Shown piece by piece: positions 33,389-41,944 of a DNA stretch of 64,000 nt. Each line of letters starts with the position of its first letter. The stretch's first letter is position 1. The notes under the pieces are model-generated. The model did not search any database, was not told the DNA's origin, and saw only the letters and a list, made by a program, of their open reading frames with translations. The position numbers and the translations under genes were made by a program. The DNA is from Marinobacterium iners. Lineage in GTDB: Bacteria > Pseudomonadota > Gammaproteobacteria > Pseudomonadales > Balneatricaceae. The stretch covers positions 1,550,001 through 1,614,000 of the forward strand of contig NZ_CP022297.1 of NCBI RefSeq assembly GCF_017310015.1. Direction: 5' to 3'.

Positions 33389-34384
33389 GTGAGCGATATA
33401 CTCAGACGACCCATGTTATTGCTGTTTAGCCTGCTGCTGACCGGCTGTGCAGGTGTGGCCAATCAGTCTGCCGAGCCTCGTACTTTCTTGCGAGGGATGC
33501 TGGTTCAGAATGCTGAAGGGTACTGGTTTGAGCCTTGTGGCCTGACAATGCGTCACCCGATTGCCTTGATGGGTGAACCACTGGAACGCGAGTATGCGCG
33601 TCAGAGCTTGGGTGATGGCTGGCCCGTATATATCGAGGCATTTGGTCATGTATCGATCAAGGGTGTAGAGCTGACCCAGCCGTTGCTGGTCGGCGGGTCG
33701 CTTAAAGCCTGTGATGTTGATCTGCCTGATATCAAGCTGTGGGCTGTTGCCATGCGTGGCAATACCGTTTTCGAGTTGCGTGAACGGCAGATTCGAGTGC
33801 ATTACCGTGACAGTTTGCGCCAGCTGGGATTCAAGCGCCCTGAAGGTGAGCGACTCGGGGCCGTGCGGCGCTGGCAGCAGACGATGGCCACTGGTGGTGG
33901 TCGCAGCAGCCATCAGCTGCTGATGGAGGTCGAAAAACGCGATTGCGAAGGGCCTCGTGGAGGGTGGTATGCCTTGACCCTTTCAGCCGAGGTGGATGGT
34001 CTTTTTTACAATGGCTGTGCGCGTTTGGGTGATTTGCAGCAGTGGCGACTGTTTACCCGCTACCGAACTGCAGACACACTCCTGACGCGCCGGTTGAGCC
34101 TGCAACTGGATCCAGACGGTAAGGCGCAGCTGCTTGAGGATTATCTGAATGAGCAGCCGGTGATCGAGTACAGCGGCCGCTGGCAGCAGGCCGACTCTGG
34201 AAGGCTGCAGCTGTGGCTGGATTCAGAGGAGGCTGCAGGCAGTGATTCGAAGCTGGTATTTCAGCTCGATCTGGAAGGGCGGCTGAAGCTCACTCACTTC
34301 CATCCTGCCTATGGTAGCGAGCTGGAACTGCTGCCCTCAGGAAAGCCCATGATGGAGCATCATGAGCTTGACTGGTGGCACTAG
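33389..34384 (+). CDS. Putative lipoprotein, NlpE/COG3650-like
   Basis: About 331 residues from a GTG at 33389, which has AAGGA at ideal distance; an ATG at 33380 and another at 33353 are in frame but poorly placed. The signal sequence PMLLLFSLLLTGCAG has a lipobox with the Cys near residue 19. The early mature segment FLRGMLVQNAEGYWFEPCG resembles the repeated (F/Y)xPCG motif of NlpE-like envelope lipoproteins. The C-terminal part is probably beta-rich. The function is unknown. Confidence 0.72.
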   Translation: MSDILRRPMLLLFSLLLTGCAGVANQSAEPRTFLRGMLVQNAEGYWFEPCGLTMRHPIALMGEPLEREYARQSLGDGWPVYIEAFGHVSIKGVELTQPLLVGGSLKACDVDLPDIKLWAVAMRGNTVFELRERQIRVHYRDSLRQLGFKRPEGERLGAVRRWQQTMATGGGRSSHQLLMEVEKRDCEGPRGGWYALTLSAEVDGLFYNGCARLGDLQQWRLFTRYRTADTLLTRRLSLQLDPDGKAQLLEDYLNEQPVIEYSGRWQQADSGRLQLWLDSEEAAGSDSKLVFQLDLEGRLKLTHFHPAYGSELELLPSGKPMMEHHELDWWH

Positions 34385-34861
34385 TCATTCCAACAGGCGG
34401 TCGCGGGCCTCGTTGATGCGCGCAGCCAGATAGGCACTGCCGTCCCGGTCCGGGTGCAGTTTCTGGATCAGGCGACGGTGGGCCTGAATGACATCATCGC
34501 GGTTGGCGTCCGGCTTGAGCCCAAGAATCTCCAGTGCCTCGTCACGGCTCATCTGTTTGTTGGGGCGGTTCGACCGCTGCTGTTTTTTCTGCTGGCGCTT
34601 GCGATTCAGAGTACCTGCCAGTGAGGGCAGGAAGCGTAGCAGCAGTGGCAGCAGTTTTTGCAGAAATGGCAGCACCAGTGCAATCAGGGCGCCGAGCCAG
34701 TGCATGCGTCCGGTGATCGCCATCGCCAGCAAGCCGATGGTGACGAAAATCAGAATCAGTTTGAGGGTGGCGCTGCCTCGCTTGTCGTCAGGCTGTCGCT
34801 GCCACCAGTACCAGCTACCCAGTATGATCAGGGCAAAAAGTACCAGTCCCAGTGGATGCAT
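34385..34861 (-). CDS. Membrane protein with C-terminal J domain
   Basis: A 158-residue protein. Two or three hydrophobic segments cover residues 1-85 (LVLFALIILGSWYWW, LKLILIFVTIGLLAMAI, LIALVLPFLQKLLPLLL). A basic linker follows, then a short J domain with the HPD signature in KLHPDRDGSAYLAARINEAR (His about 135). The layout, membrane part first and J domain last, resembles mitochondrial Tim14/DNAJC15 and bacterial DjlA-like co-chaperones. It should recruit DnaK to the membrane. The substrate is unknown. Confidence 0.82.
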   Translation of the reverse strand: MHPLGLVLFALIILGSWYWWQRQPDDKRGSATLKLILIFVTIGLLAMAITGRMHWLGALIALVLPFLQKLLPLLLRFLPSLAGTLNRKRQQKKQQRSNRPNKQMSRDEALEILGLKPDANRDDVIQAHRRLIQKLHPDRDGSAYLAARINEARDRLLE

Positions 34862-34920
34862 CCAGTTCTCCCGAAAAGGGTGTGGACTGATACTTTAACA
34901 AAACCCTGTCAAAATTACGC

Positions 34921-36651
34921 TCAGCGGTTGGTGGCGTCAGTTGTGCCGATATAGCGTTCGCGTTTGCGCAGCTTGACCTGTTCGGTATCCACCAGTACCA
35001 GCCCATCGATACAGTAGTTGAAGTCGGGGTCGATGCCGAAGTCGAGAAAACTGACCCCGCCGGGCTCACAGAGTTCCGAATACTGCTTATAGAGCGTCGG
35101 CACGGTTACGCCAAGGAATTCCAGCTGCTGGCGCAGACGACTGAAATCTTCACGATAGTCGTTGCCACAGAAAATGTCCGCGATGGCATTTTCGGTATCC
35201 TTGTCGATCAGGTAGGGGCTGCGTGAGCGTGCCAGCCAGGCATGATCAGGGAAGTAGTGACGGTAGAACCAGACCAGCAGGTCACGCGCCCGTTTCGGAT
35301 AGCTGTGGCTCAGGCTGACTGGGCCGAACAGGTAGCGAACGTTCGGGTGACGACGCAGGTAGGCACCGATGCCGTACCAGAGATAGTCCAGTGAGCGCTT
35401 GCCCCAGTACCGTGGCTGAACGAAGCTGCGTCCCAGCTCGATACCGGCGGCAAAAATCGGTTCCATCTGTTCGCTGTAGTGGAACAGTGATTCGCTGTAT
35501 AGCGGGTATCCGGACTCGTTGTGGCGCTGGTGGCCTTCGCCGATACGGTAGGCACCGGCAATCTCCAGATCGTCTTCGTCCCAAAGGATCAGGTGACGAT
35601 AATGCTGGTCATAATGGTCAAGATCGCGCTTTTCGCCGGTCCCTTCACCCACGGTGCGAAAGGCAATTTCACGCAGACGCCCGATCTCCTGCATGACCAC
35701 CGAGTCGGGATGGTAGTCGAACAGGTAGATCTTCTTGCCATCCGCGGTTTCGCCCAGCAGTTCAGCCTGTTTCAACTCCAGTTTGAGTGCCTGTCGGTTC
35801 TGCGGGTGGGCGATGGTCTTTTCGGTCAGGAACAGTGGTGGCTTGTTGCGGGCGATGCGATACAGGTGTTTTTTAAGCAGTTTGGCCTTGTCCCGGTTTG
35901 ATACCGGCAGTGCATCCAGCTGACTGAAGGCGATCGGCTCGCCCACCCGCACAGGCAGTGTCACCGAGTGCTTGTTGAACATTTCACGCGCCAGCAACAG
36001 GGTCGACATGGAACGATTGATGTATGACAGGCTGTAGAACAACGTCGAATTCTTGCCGCCCAGATAGACAGGCAGAATAGGGGCATTGGCACGGCGAGCA
36101 AAGTGCAGGAAGCCACTGTTCCAGCGCCCATCCTTGATACCGGTCAGACCCGCACGGGATACTTCGCCGGCAGGAAAGACGATAATGGCCTCATCATTCT
36201 GCAGCGCTTCCACAATACGGTTGATGTTGTCTTTGCGGGTGTTGCCACCCAGATTATCGACTGGCAGGAACAGGTTGTGCAGTGCATCGAAGTGCATCAG
36301 TACATCGTTGGCGATGATGCGCACATCACGGCGTACCTCTCCTACCAATTTCAGCAGCGCCAGACCGTCGAGTGCCCCCAGTGGATGGTTGGCTACAATC
36401 ACGACGCGGCCTGAAGAAGGGATGTTCATTCGCTCCTTGTGGCTGATGGCGTAACTGAAATTAAAGTAGTCCAGAACTTGATCCACAAACTCGAAGCCAC
36501 GCACGCCGCGATGGGTTTCGAGGAAGTGGTTGATCTCCTGTTCACGCACCAGGCGGCGCAGGCAGAACAGGGTGGAGCGGCGTACGGGAGCCGGTTTTTC
36601 TGCAAAAGCGGGGTACTTGTTGACCAGTACCTGTTCGACATCGATCTGCAT
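34921..36651 (-). CDS. Bifunctional acyltransferase, OlsF-like (ornithine lipid synthesis)
   Basis: A 576-residue two-domain protein. The N-terminal half has PlsC-type acyltransferase motifs: VANHPLGALDGLALL (the HX4D motif, about 90-104) and VFPAGEVSRAGLTG with PVYLGGKNS (glycerolipid-binding region). The C-terminal half (about 300-560) is a GNAT-like N-acyltransferase of the hemolysin/OlsB type, seen in EIGRLREIAFRTVGEGTG and YLFGPVSLSHSYPKRARDLL. This order matches OlsF, which forms ornithine lipids in Serratia and Vibrio relatives by both acylations. Function is inferred from architecture; other acyl acceptors are possible. Confidence 0.78.
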   Translation of the reverse strand: MQIDVEQVLVNKYPAFAEKPAPVRRSTLFCLRRLVREQEINHFLETHRGVRGFEFVDQVLDYFNFSYAISHKERMNIPSSGRVVIVANHPLGALDGLALLKLVGEVRRDVRIIANDVLMHFDALHNLFLPVDNLGGNTRKDNINRIVEALQNDEAIIVFPAGEVSRAGLTGIKDGRWNSGFLHFARRANAPILPVYLGGKNSTLFYSLSYINRSMSTLLLAREMFNKHSVTLPVRVGEPIAFSQLDALPVSNRDKAKLLKKHLYRIARNKPPLFLTEKTIAHPQNRQALKLELKQAELLGETADGKKIYLFDYHPDSVVMQEIGRLREIAFRTVGEGTGEKRDLDHYDQHYRHLILWDEDDLEIAGAYRIGEGHQRHNESGYPLYSESLFHYSEQMEPIFAAGIELGRSFVQPRYWGKRSLDYLWYGIGAYLRRHPNVRYLFGPVSLSHSYPKRARDLLVWFYRHYFPDHAWLARSRSPYLIDKDTENAIADIFCGNDYREDFSRLRQQLEFLGVTVPTLYKQYSELCEPGGVSFLDFGIDPDFNYCIDGLVLVDTEQVKLRKRERYIGTTDATNR

Positions 36652-36742
36652 GTTGGGTCACCTCAGTTCACTGCCTGTACACTATGGCGGTGATCTGACA
36701 CTGAAGTGACAGTCAGATGAATGCTGGATGACAGGTGGGCGA

Positions 36743-37822
36743 ATGTCAGGCAATACACGCAAAATAATACATCTGGATTGCGACTGTTTTTTTGCCGCAG
36801 TTGAGATGCTGGATCATCCAGAGTGGTGTGAGGTTCCTCTTGCAGTAGGAGGGGCGGCCGAGAGGCGTGGAGTAATTGCAACCTGCAACTACCCCGCACG
36901 GCGCTTTGGTGTGCATTCCGCCATGTCGACTGCCCGGGCGCTGCAGCTTTGCCCCCAATTGCAACTGGTGTCCGGCAACATGGCGCGTTACCGCGAGGTA
37001 GCGGAGCGAATCTTTGATATCTATCGTCGTTACAGCGATACGATCGAGCCGGTTTCCATCGACGAAGCCTATCTGGATGTGACGGGCAGCCCACTGTTCG
37101 ATGGCAGTGCGACGCGGATTGCGCAGGCCATTCGTCAGCAGGTGAGGGAAGAGACTGGTATTACCGTATCGGCCGGTGTGGCGCAGAACAAGTTTCTGGC
37201 CAAGGTGGCCAGTGACTGGAACAAGCCGGATGGTCTCTGTGTGGTCGATCCGATGCGACAGGCCGAATTTGTGGCGCAGCTGCCGGTGAAGAAAATTCCG
37301 GGTGTGGGGCCGCGGACGCAGGAGAAGCTATTGGGACTAGGGGTCGAGACTTGTGACCAGTTGCAACAGCTGTCACAGCAGCAACTGACCGAGCTGTTTG
37401 GACGCTTTGGTGAGCGCCTGTGGCAGCTGGCAAGAGGGCAGGACAACCGGGAGGTACGCCTGAGCCGCGAGCGCAAGTCAGTCAGTACTGAGCATACCTT
37501 CAGCCGTGATCTGCCTGATCTGGCAGCCTGTCAGGCCCAGCTGGATGAGTTGTTGTCCGATCTTGAGCGGCGCTATGAAAAGCATCGTGAGCAGCGGCGC
37601 ATTATCGGCGCGGTTGTCAAACTCAAGTTTAAGGACTTCAGCCAGACTACGGCCGAAACCCGCAGCAGTCGTCCCGACAAGGCGCTGTTCATGGCCCTGA
37701 TTGAAGAGGCCTGGCAGCGGGGCCAGAAGCCGGTACGGCTGGTTGGGGTGGGGTATCGGCTTGATACGGCTGAAGGCGACGCGGAAGCGGTACAGCTTCC
37801 GCTGTTTGACTCTGATGCCTGA
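36743..37822 (+). CDS. dinB: DNA polymerase IV (translesion)
   Basis: A 359-residue Y-family polymerase. HLDCDCFFAAVEM (metal ligand Asp about 10-14), VGGAAERRGVIATCNYPARRFGV, the catalytic SIDEAYLDVT (about 104), and the GVAQNKFLAKVAS and IPGVGPRTQEKL helix-hairpin-helix segments are all present. The ATG at 36743 has AGGTGGGCG upstream. The C-terminal LPLFDSDA resembles a beta-clamp binding motif (QLPLF). A clear LexA box was not found upstream. Stops of dinB and the convergent HopJ-like gene abut. Confidence 0.96.
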   Translation: MSGNTRKIIHLDCDCFFAAVEMLDHPEWCEVPLAVGGAAERRGVIATCNYPARRFGVHSAMSTARALQLCPQLQLVSGNMARYREVAERIFDIYRRYSDTIEPVSIDEAYLDVTGSPLFDGSATRIAQAIRQQVREETGITVSAGVAQNKFLAKVASDWNKPDGLCVVDPMRQAEFVAQLPVKKIPGVGPRTQEKLLGLGVETCDQLQQLSQQQLTELFGRFGERLWQLARGQDNREVRLSRERKSVSTEHTFSRDLPDLAACQAQLDELLSDLERRYEKHREQRRIIGAVVKLKFKDFSQTTAETRSSRPDKALFMALIEEAWQRGQKPVRLVGVGYRLDTAEGDAEAVQLPLFDSDA

Positions 37823-38164
37823 TCAGCTTTTGCGGCGCAGTGGTTCGCCTTCAAACTGAATGCCGGCCCAGCCGGATTGCATGAAATTGCGAATATTGCC
37901 GTGATCAGTGCCGTCAGGGGTGGTAAGGACATCGCGGTAGAAGCGGCCAAAACAGGCCAGTGTTTGAGCTTCATCCAGCTCCATCAGTTTGCCAAAACCG
38001 AAGATCTTGCAGGAGCCCTCGTTCTGGCCCGCTTCGTTGAAGATTTCGCCGTTGTTGAAGGCGCAGGGCGCGTAGTCGAAATGCTCGCTGATTACCGCCA
38101 TGGTGTCTTCAAAATCGATGCTGTCATCGGTGCCCAAACGGGCGGCAAAGGCTTCAGGTGTCAT
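37823..38164 (-). CDS. HopJ type III effector family protein
   Basis: A 113-residue protein that starts at an ATG with GAGGA seven bases upstream; a longer frame adds nine residues. FEDTMAVISEHFDYAPCAFNNG, GSCKIFGFGKLMELDEAQTLACFGRFYRDVL and the H-G-N-I-R-N-F end are the HopJ family core. Despite the name, family members occur widely in free-living bacteria without type III secretion, and none of that machinery is visible here. Its real role is unknown. Confidence 0.85.
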   Translation of the reverse strand: MTPEAFAARLGTDDSIDFEDTMAVISEHFDYAPCAFNNGEIFNEAGQNEGSCKIFGFGKLMELDEAQTLACFGRFYRDVLTTPDGTDHGNIRNFMQSGWAGIQFEGEPLRRKS

Positions 38165-38200
38165 CGGCGTATCCTCAGGTTGACGATTCAAAAGGCGGCA

Positions 38201-39157
38201 TTATGCGGGCTGCGGTCGCCATTGCAAGGGGCGGATTTCAAGGCGCAGCAAACACTCGGTCATCTCGGTCCATGGGGCGTCTTCGCCCAGCGCCTTGCAG
38301 CGGCGGATCACGGCGCCGCTGATCTCGTCCAGTTCCAGCGGCCGTCCCTTTTCGCGATCGACCAGCATGGAGGTCTTGATCGCGTCAAAGTTGCTGATCA
38401 ACTCAAACATCTCGTCTACGTCGGCAGCGGTCAGTTCAACCTCATCGGCCCGTGCCGCAATGGCGACCTCCTGCATCATCCGGTAGACCGTTTTGCCCAA
38501 AACCGGGTCGGCGGTCAGGCTGCGTGTATCCAACCCGGTCAGTGCGCTGAGCGGGTTAACGCCGTTGTTGATCAGCAGCTTCTTCCACAATTCGTAACGG
38601 ATATTGGCCGTGACGCGGGTGGGGATGCCGGCGGCGTTCAGGGTTTCGGCCAGAATATTCAGTCGCGTGTCATCGTCGGTGGTGGCAGGCCAGCAGCCCA
38701 TGACCACCTGTGCAGGGCCTTTTGCTTCAATATGTCCCGGGGCAATGATATGCCCACCGATCCGTACCGCCAGCCCGCCAAGGGTGCGTTCAGCACCGAT
38801 CCGGTCTGCGATCAGAGGCTCATTGTCGACGCCGTTCTGCAGTGACAGTACAGGCGTGTCGGCAGCGCTCAGCCAGTCACCGCTTTGCTCAAGCCAGTCG
38901 GCGGTTGCACCGGCCTTCAGTACCAGCATGATCAGGTCATAGTCGGCGCAGTCACGTTCGGCCAGCAGCTGCTCCATTGAAACAGCATCAACGGGTGCGT
39001 GAAACTTCAAGGCTTCATGCTCAACCGTTAATCCTTGTTGCTGCATCGCCTTAAGGTGGGCACCACGGGCAACAAAGGTCACCTCATGTTTAGCCTCAAG
39101 CAGCCTGGCGCCGTAATAACAGCCGATCCCGCCGGCCCCGATAATCAGACACTTCAT
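38201..39157 (-). CDS. panE: 2-dehydropantoate 2-reductase (PanE/ApbA family)
   Basis: A 318-residue NADPH-dependent reductase of pantothenate synthesis. The nucleotide loop is IIGAGGIGCYYGARLLEA (about 4-21). VLKAGATADWLEQ and the catalytic region KLLINNGVNPLSALTGLD with Lys/Asn (about 190-207) follow. The C-terminal domain SMLVDREKGRPLELDEISGAVIRR is typical. Paralogues with other 2-ketoacid substrates exist, so the symbol is probable rather than certain. Confidence 0.88.
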   Translation of the reverse strand: MKCLIIGAGGIGCYYGARLLEAKHEVTFVARGAHLKAMQQQGLTVEHEALKFHAPVDAVSMEQLLAERDCADYDLIMLVLKAGATADWLEQSGDWLSAADTPVLSLQNGVDNEPLIADRIGAERTLGGLAVRIGGHIIAPGHIEAKGPAQVVMGCWPATTDDDTRLNILAETLNAAGIPTRVTANIRYELWKKLLINNGVNPLSALTGLDTRSLTADPVLGKTVYRMMQEVAIAARADEVELTAADVDEMFELISNFDAIKTSMLVDREKGRPLELDEISGAVIRRCKALGEDAPWTEMTECLLRLEIRPLQWRPQPA

Positions 39158-39263
39158 CCTGTACCTCCATCAAGCAGGAGGGATGTTTTACCTTAAATAC
39201 GAACACAGTTAAACCGTCTGTAACGGGCCTGCGTAAATGCAGTAATGCAACAGGAGGGCATCA

Positions 39264-39581
39264 ATGAAGATTTCACTCGAAGAGGTTAAAAAGCAGATCG
39301 GCCAGATCGAACAGCTGGTCGTGCGCGCATTTGAAAGCAGCATGTACCTGGTTCAGATCAAACTGAAGCAGGGTGAAGAGCTGCTAAACGTGTGCGATGA
39401 CAAGGGCACGATCATGCGCTTCAATAGCCAGCTGGACGCCAAGTTTCAGTTCAAGGGGCTGGGGATTACCGACACCGTGCTGGTGCATGAAAGCCCGTAC
39501 AACGAAATGATCGGTATGCCGGGTGGGAAGATGGATCCGCTGCAGGTGAAACTGGCGAATCCGGATGACGACTACTCCTAA
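39264..39581 (+). CDS. DUF6482 family protein
   Basis: A 105-residue cytoplasmic protein. The first 30 residues are helical (MKISLEEVKKQIGQIEQLVVRAFE). A beta-rich part follows (MYLVQIKLKQGEELLNVCD, then GTIMRFNSQLDAKFQFKGLG). The C-terminus has HESPYNEMIGMPGG, characteristic of the DUF6482 family of marine and Pseudomonas-type bacteria. Function unknown. A GGAGG-containing site lies upstream. It is followed by the palindromic element at 39586. Confidence 0.78.
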   Translation: MKISLEEVKKQIGQIEQLVVRAFESSMYLVQIKLKQGEELLNVCDDKGTIMRFNSQLDAKFQFKGLGITDTVLVHESPYNEMIGMPGGKMDPLQVKLANPDDDYS

Positions 39582-39585
39582 AAGT

Positions 39586-39764
39586 CCCCTTGTGAGCAGT
39601 CGAGCATCGCAGCGGCAACAGGGAAAAATGTTTGGATTGTCTGAGCCACGCAGTGGCGAGTTTTCCAAACATCCCTGTTGACGCGAGACGCGCAGAGAAG
39701 CCGAAGGCCTGCTCTTAGGGGTGTGCTTTCTTTGTTACTTTCTTTACACAAGTAAAGAAAGTAA
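39586..39764. repeat. Nested palindromic intergenic element
   Basis: Concentric arms are present: CCCCT/AGGGG and GAGCAG/CTGCTC outermost (39586-39600 and about 39708-39720), AACAGGG/CCCTGTT, ATGTTTGGA/TCCAAACAT, and a central GCCAC-gca-GTGGC. A second palindrome, TTACTTTCTTT-acacaag-(T)AAAGAAAGTAA, follows at about 39734-39764. No start or ribosome site supports a gene. The overall form recalls palindromic intergenic repeats of Pseudomonas relatives. Copy number cannot be judged from one window. Confidence 0.75.
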
Positions 39765-39769
39765 AGACA

Positions 39770-41812
39770 TCACTTGATTCTCATCCCCGGCTGCGCTCCT
39801 TCGTGCGGCTCCAGAATCCACAGATCCTCACCACCTGGTCCAGCCGCAAGCACCATGCCTTCCGACATGCCGAATTTCATCTTGCGCGGGGCCAGGTTGG
39901 CGACCATGACGGTCAGTTTGCCTTCCAGATCTTCCGGCTTGTAGGCGGACTTGATGCCGGCGAAGACGTTGCGGGTTTCGCCGCCCAGGTCCAGGGTCAG
40001 ACGCAGCAGCTTGTCGGCGCCTTCAACGTGTTCCGCCTTGGCGATTTTGGCCACCCGCAGGTCGATCTTGGCGAAGTCGGGGAACTCGATGGTGTCGGCG
40101 ATCGGTTCCATGTTCTGCGTCACTTCAGCCTTTGGTTGTGCCGCCTGAACCTGTGGTTGGGCTTCCAGGCTCTGGCGAGAATCTTCAATCAGCTTCTCGA
40201 TGGTAGCTTCATCCACGCGCTGCATCAGCGGCTTGAACTTGTTGATTTTGTGGCTCAGCAGCGGTTTCTCGATCGCATCCCAGGCCAGAGTGTCGATGTT
40301 GAGGAACTCACAGGCCTCCTTGGCCACCTCCGGCAGTACCGGGGCCAGGTAGCTGATGATCACGCGGAACAGGTTGATGCCCAGCGTGCAGCTGGCCTGT
40401 ACCTCGGCTTCCTTGCCTTCCTGTTTGGCCAGTACCCAGGGCTCTGCATTATCAATGTACTGGTTGGCCTTGTCGGCGATGTGCATGATTTCACGCATGG
40501 CGCGGGCGTATTCACGCTTTTCGTACGCCTCGGCAATGCCGTGACCGGCGGCAACTGCTTCATGGTACAGCGACGCGTAGGTCAGCTCGGAGTCAAGCAT
40601 GCCGTCGAACTTCTTCTGAATGAAGCCGGCGCAACGGCTGGCGATGTTGACCACCTTGTTGACCAGATCGGCATTGACGCGGTAACGGAAGTCTTCAAGG
40701 CTCAGGTCGATATCATCAATGCCGGAGCCCAGCTTGGCCGCGAAGTAGTAGCGCAGGTATTCCGGGCGCAGGTGCTTCAGGTAGGTTTCGGCCATGATGA
40801 AGGTGCCGCGGGACTTGGACATCTTCTGACCATTGACGGTCAAGAAACCGTGGCAGAACACGCCCGTTGGGGTGCGGAAGCCCGCACCTTTCAGCTCGGC
40901 CGGCCAGAACAGGGTGTGGAAGTAGGCGATATCCTTGCCGATGAAGTGATACAACTCGGCATCGGAATCCTGTTTCCAGTATTCATCGAAGTCGACGCCG
41001 TTCTTGTCACACCAGTTCTTGAAGCTGGCCATATAGCCGATCGGTGCATCCATCCAGACGTAGAAGTACTTGCCCGGCGCGTCGGGGATTTCGAAGCCCC
41101 AGTAGGGCGCATCGCGGGAGATGTCCCACTCCTGCAGACCAGACTCGAACCACTCGTTGAGCTTGTGGATCATCTGGCTCTGAACGTGCTCGTTGACCCA
41201 GGTGCGCAGGAAGTCTTCAAAGTCACCCAGCTTGAAGAAGAAGTGCTCGGACTCTTTCTCGATTGGGGTGGCACCGGACACGGCGGAATAGGCGTTTTTC
41301 AGCTCGGTGGGCTGATAGGTGGCGCCACAGGCTTCGCAGGAGTCGCCATACTGGTCCTTGGCGCCGCATTTCGGGCAGTCGCCCTTGATGAAGCGGTCCG
41401 GCAGGAACATGTTCTTCACCGGGTCATAGGCCTGGGTGATGGTGCGGCGGGTGATATGACCGGCATCGCGCAGGCGCTCGTAGATCAGCGCGGAGAAGTG
41501 GCGGTTCTCTTCCGAGTGGGTAGAGTAGTAGTTGTCGAAGTTGACCATGAAGCCGGCGAAGTCGCGCTGGTGCTCGGCGCTGACCTGGTCGATCAGTTCC
41601 TGCGGGCTCTTGCCCAGCTGGTCGGCCTTGAGCATGATCGGCGTACCGTGGGCGTCATCGGCACAGACGTAGGTACACTGATGGCCACGCTGCTTCTGGA
41701 AACGAACCCAGATATCAGTCTGGATATACTCCACCAGATGGCCCAGATGGATGGGACCGTTGGCGTAGGGCAGGGCACTGGTGACGAGAATCTTGCGCTT
41801 GCTGTCGGACAT
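39770..41812 (-). CDS. metG: Methionyl-tRNA synthetase
   Basis: About 680 residues. The class I HIGH motif is in LPYANGPIHLGH and the KMSKS loop in GQKMSKSRGTF. The zinc knuckles are CPKCGAKDQYGDSCEACG (about 146-163), placing it in the MetG1 type with two metal sites. A C-terminal tRNA-binding domain begins FAKIDLRVAKI (about 570). The ATG at 41812 is the usual start. A TTG nine codons upstream has a better AGGG site and cannot be excluded. Confidence 0.97.
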   Translation of the reverse strand: MSDSKRKILVTSALPYANGPIHLGHLVEYIQTDIWVRFQKQRGHQCTYVCADDAHGTPIMLKADQLGKSPQELIDQVSAEHQRDFAGFMVNFDNYYSTHSEENRHFSALIYERLRDAGHITRRTITQAYDPVKNMFLPDRFIKGDCPKCGAKDQYGDSCEACGATYQPTELKNAYSAVSGATPIEKESEHFFFKLGDFEDFLRTWVNEHVQSQMIHKLNEWFESGLQEWDISRDAPYWGFEIPDAPGKYFYVWMDAPIGYMASFKNWCDKNGVDFDEYWKQDSDAELYHFIGKDIAYFHTLFWPAELKGAGFRTPTGVFCHGFLTVNGQKMSKSRGTFIMAETYLKHLRPEYLRYYFAAKLGSGIDDIDLSLEDFRYRVNADLVNKVVNIASRCAGFIQKKFDGMLDSELTYASLYHEAVAAGHGIAEAYEKREYARAMREIMHIADKANQYIDNAEPWVLAKQEGKEAEVQASCTLGINLFRVIISYLAPVLPEVAKEACEFLNIDTLAWDAIEKPLLSHKINKFKPLMQRVDEATIEKLIEDSRQSLEAQPQVQAAQPKAEVTQNMEPIADTIEFPDFAKIDLRVAKIAKAEHVEGADKLLRLTLDLGGETRNVFAGIKSAYKPEDLEGKLTVMVANLAPRKMKFGMSEGMVLAAGPGGEDLWILEPHEGAQPGMRIK

Positions 41813-41944
41813 CGTTGGCTCTGAGTCGGTTGAAGACAAATGAAGCCCTGCATTCTACGCTGGATTGATCTCTGAATGAAGGCTGGGGGTGGCTGTGCTA
41901 AAATCCGCCGCCCGTCCCGAGCAACAGAACACAGAGGTTAGCCG

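Noticed and set aside
36660..36742. LexA (SOS) box before dinB
   Set aside because: CTG and CAG triplets occur but not with the N10 spacing of a LexA site.
37823..38164. Type III secretion system suggested by the HopJ-like gene
   Set aside because: No secretion or chaperone genes in the window; the family is common in bacteria without such systems.
39384..39672. Small minus-strand frames over the palindromic element
   Set aside because: Similar frames arise from such repeats; no start signal and they overlap the DUF6482 gene.
39803..41824. A 673-codon open frame antisense to metG
   Set aside because: metG is unmistakable on the other strand; the frame is a by-product of codon bias.
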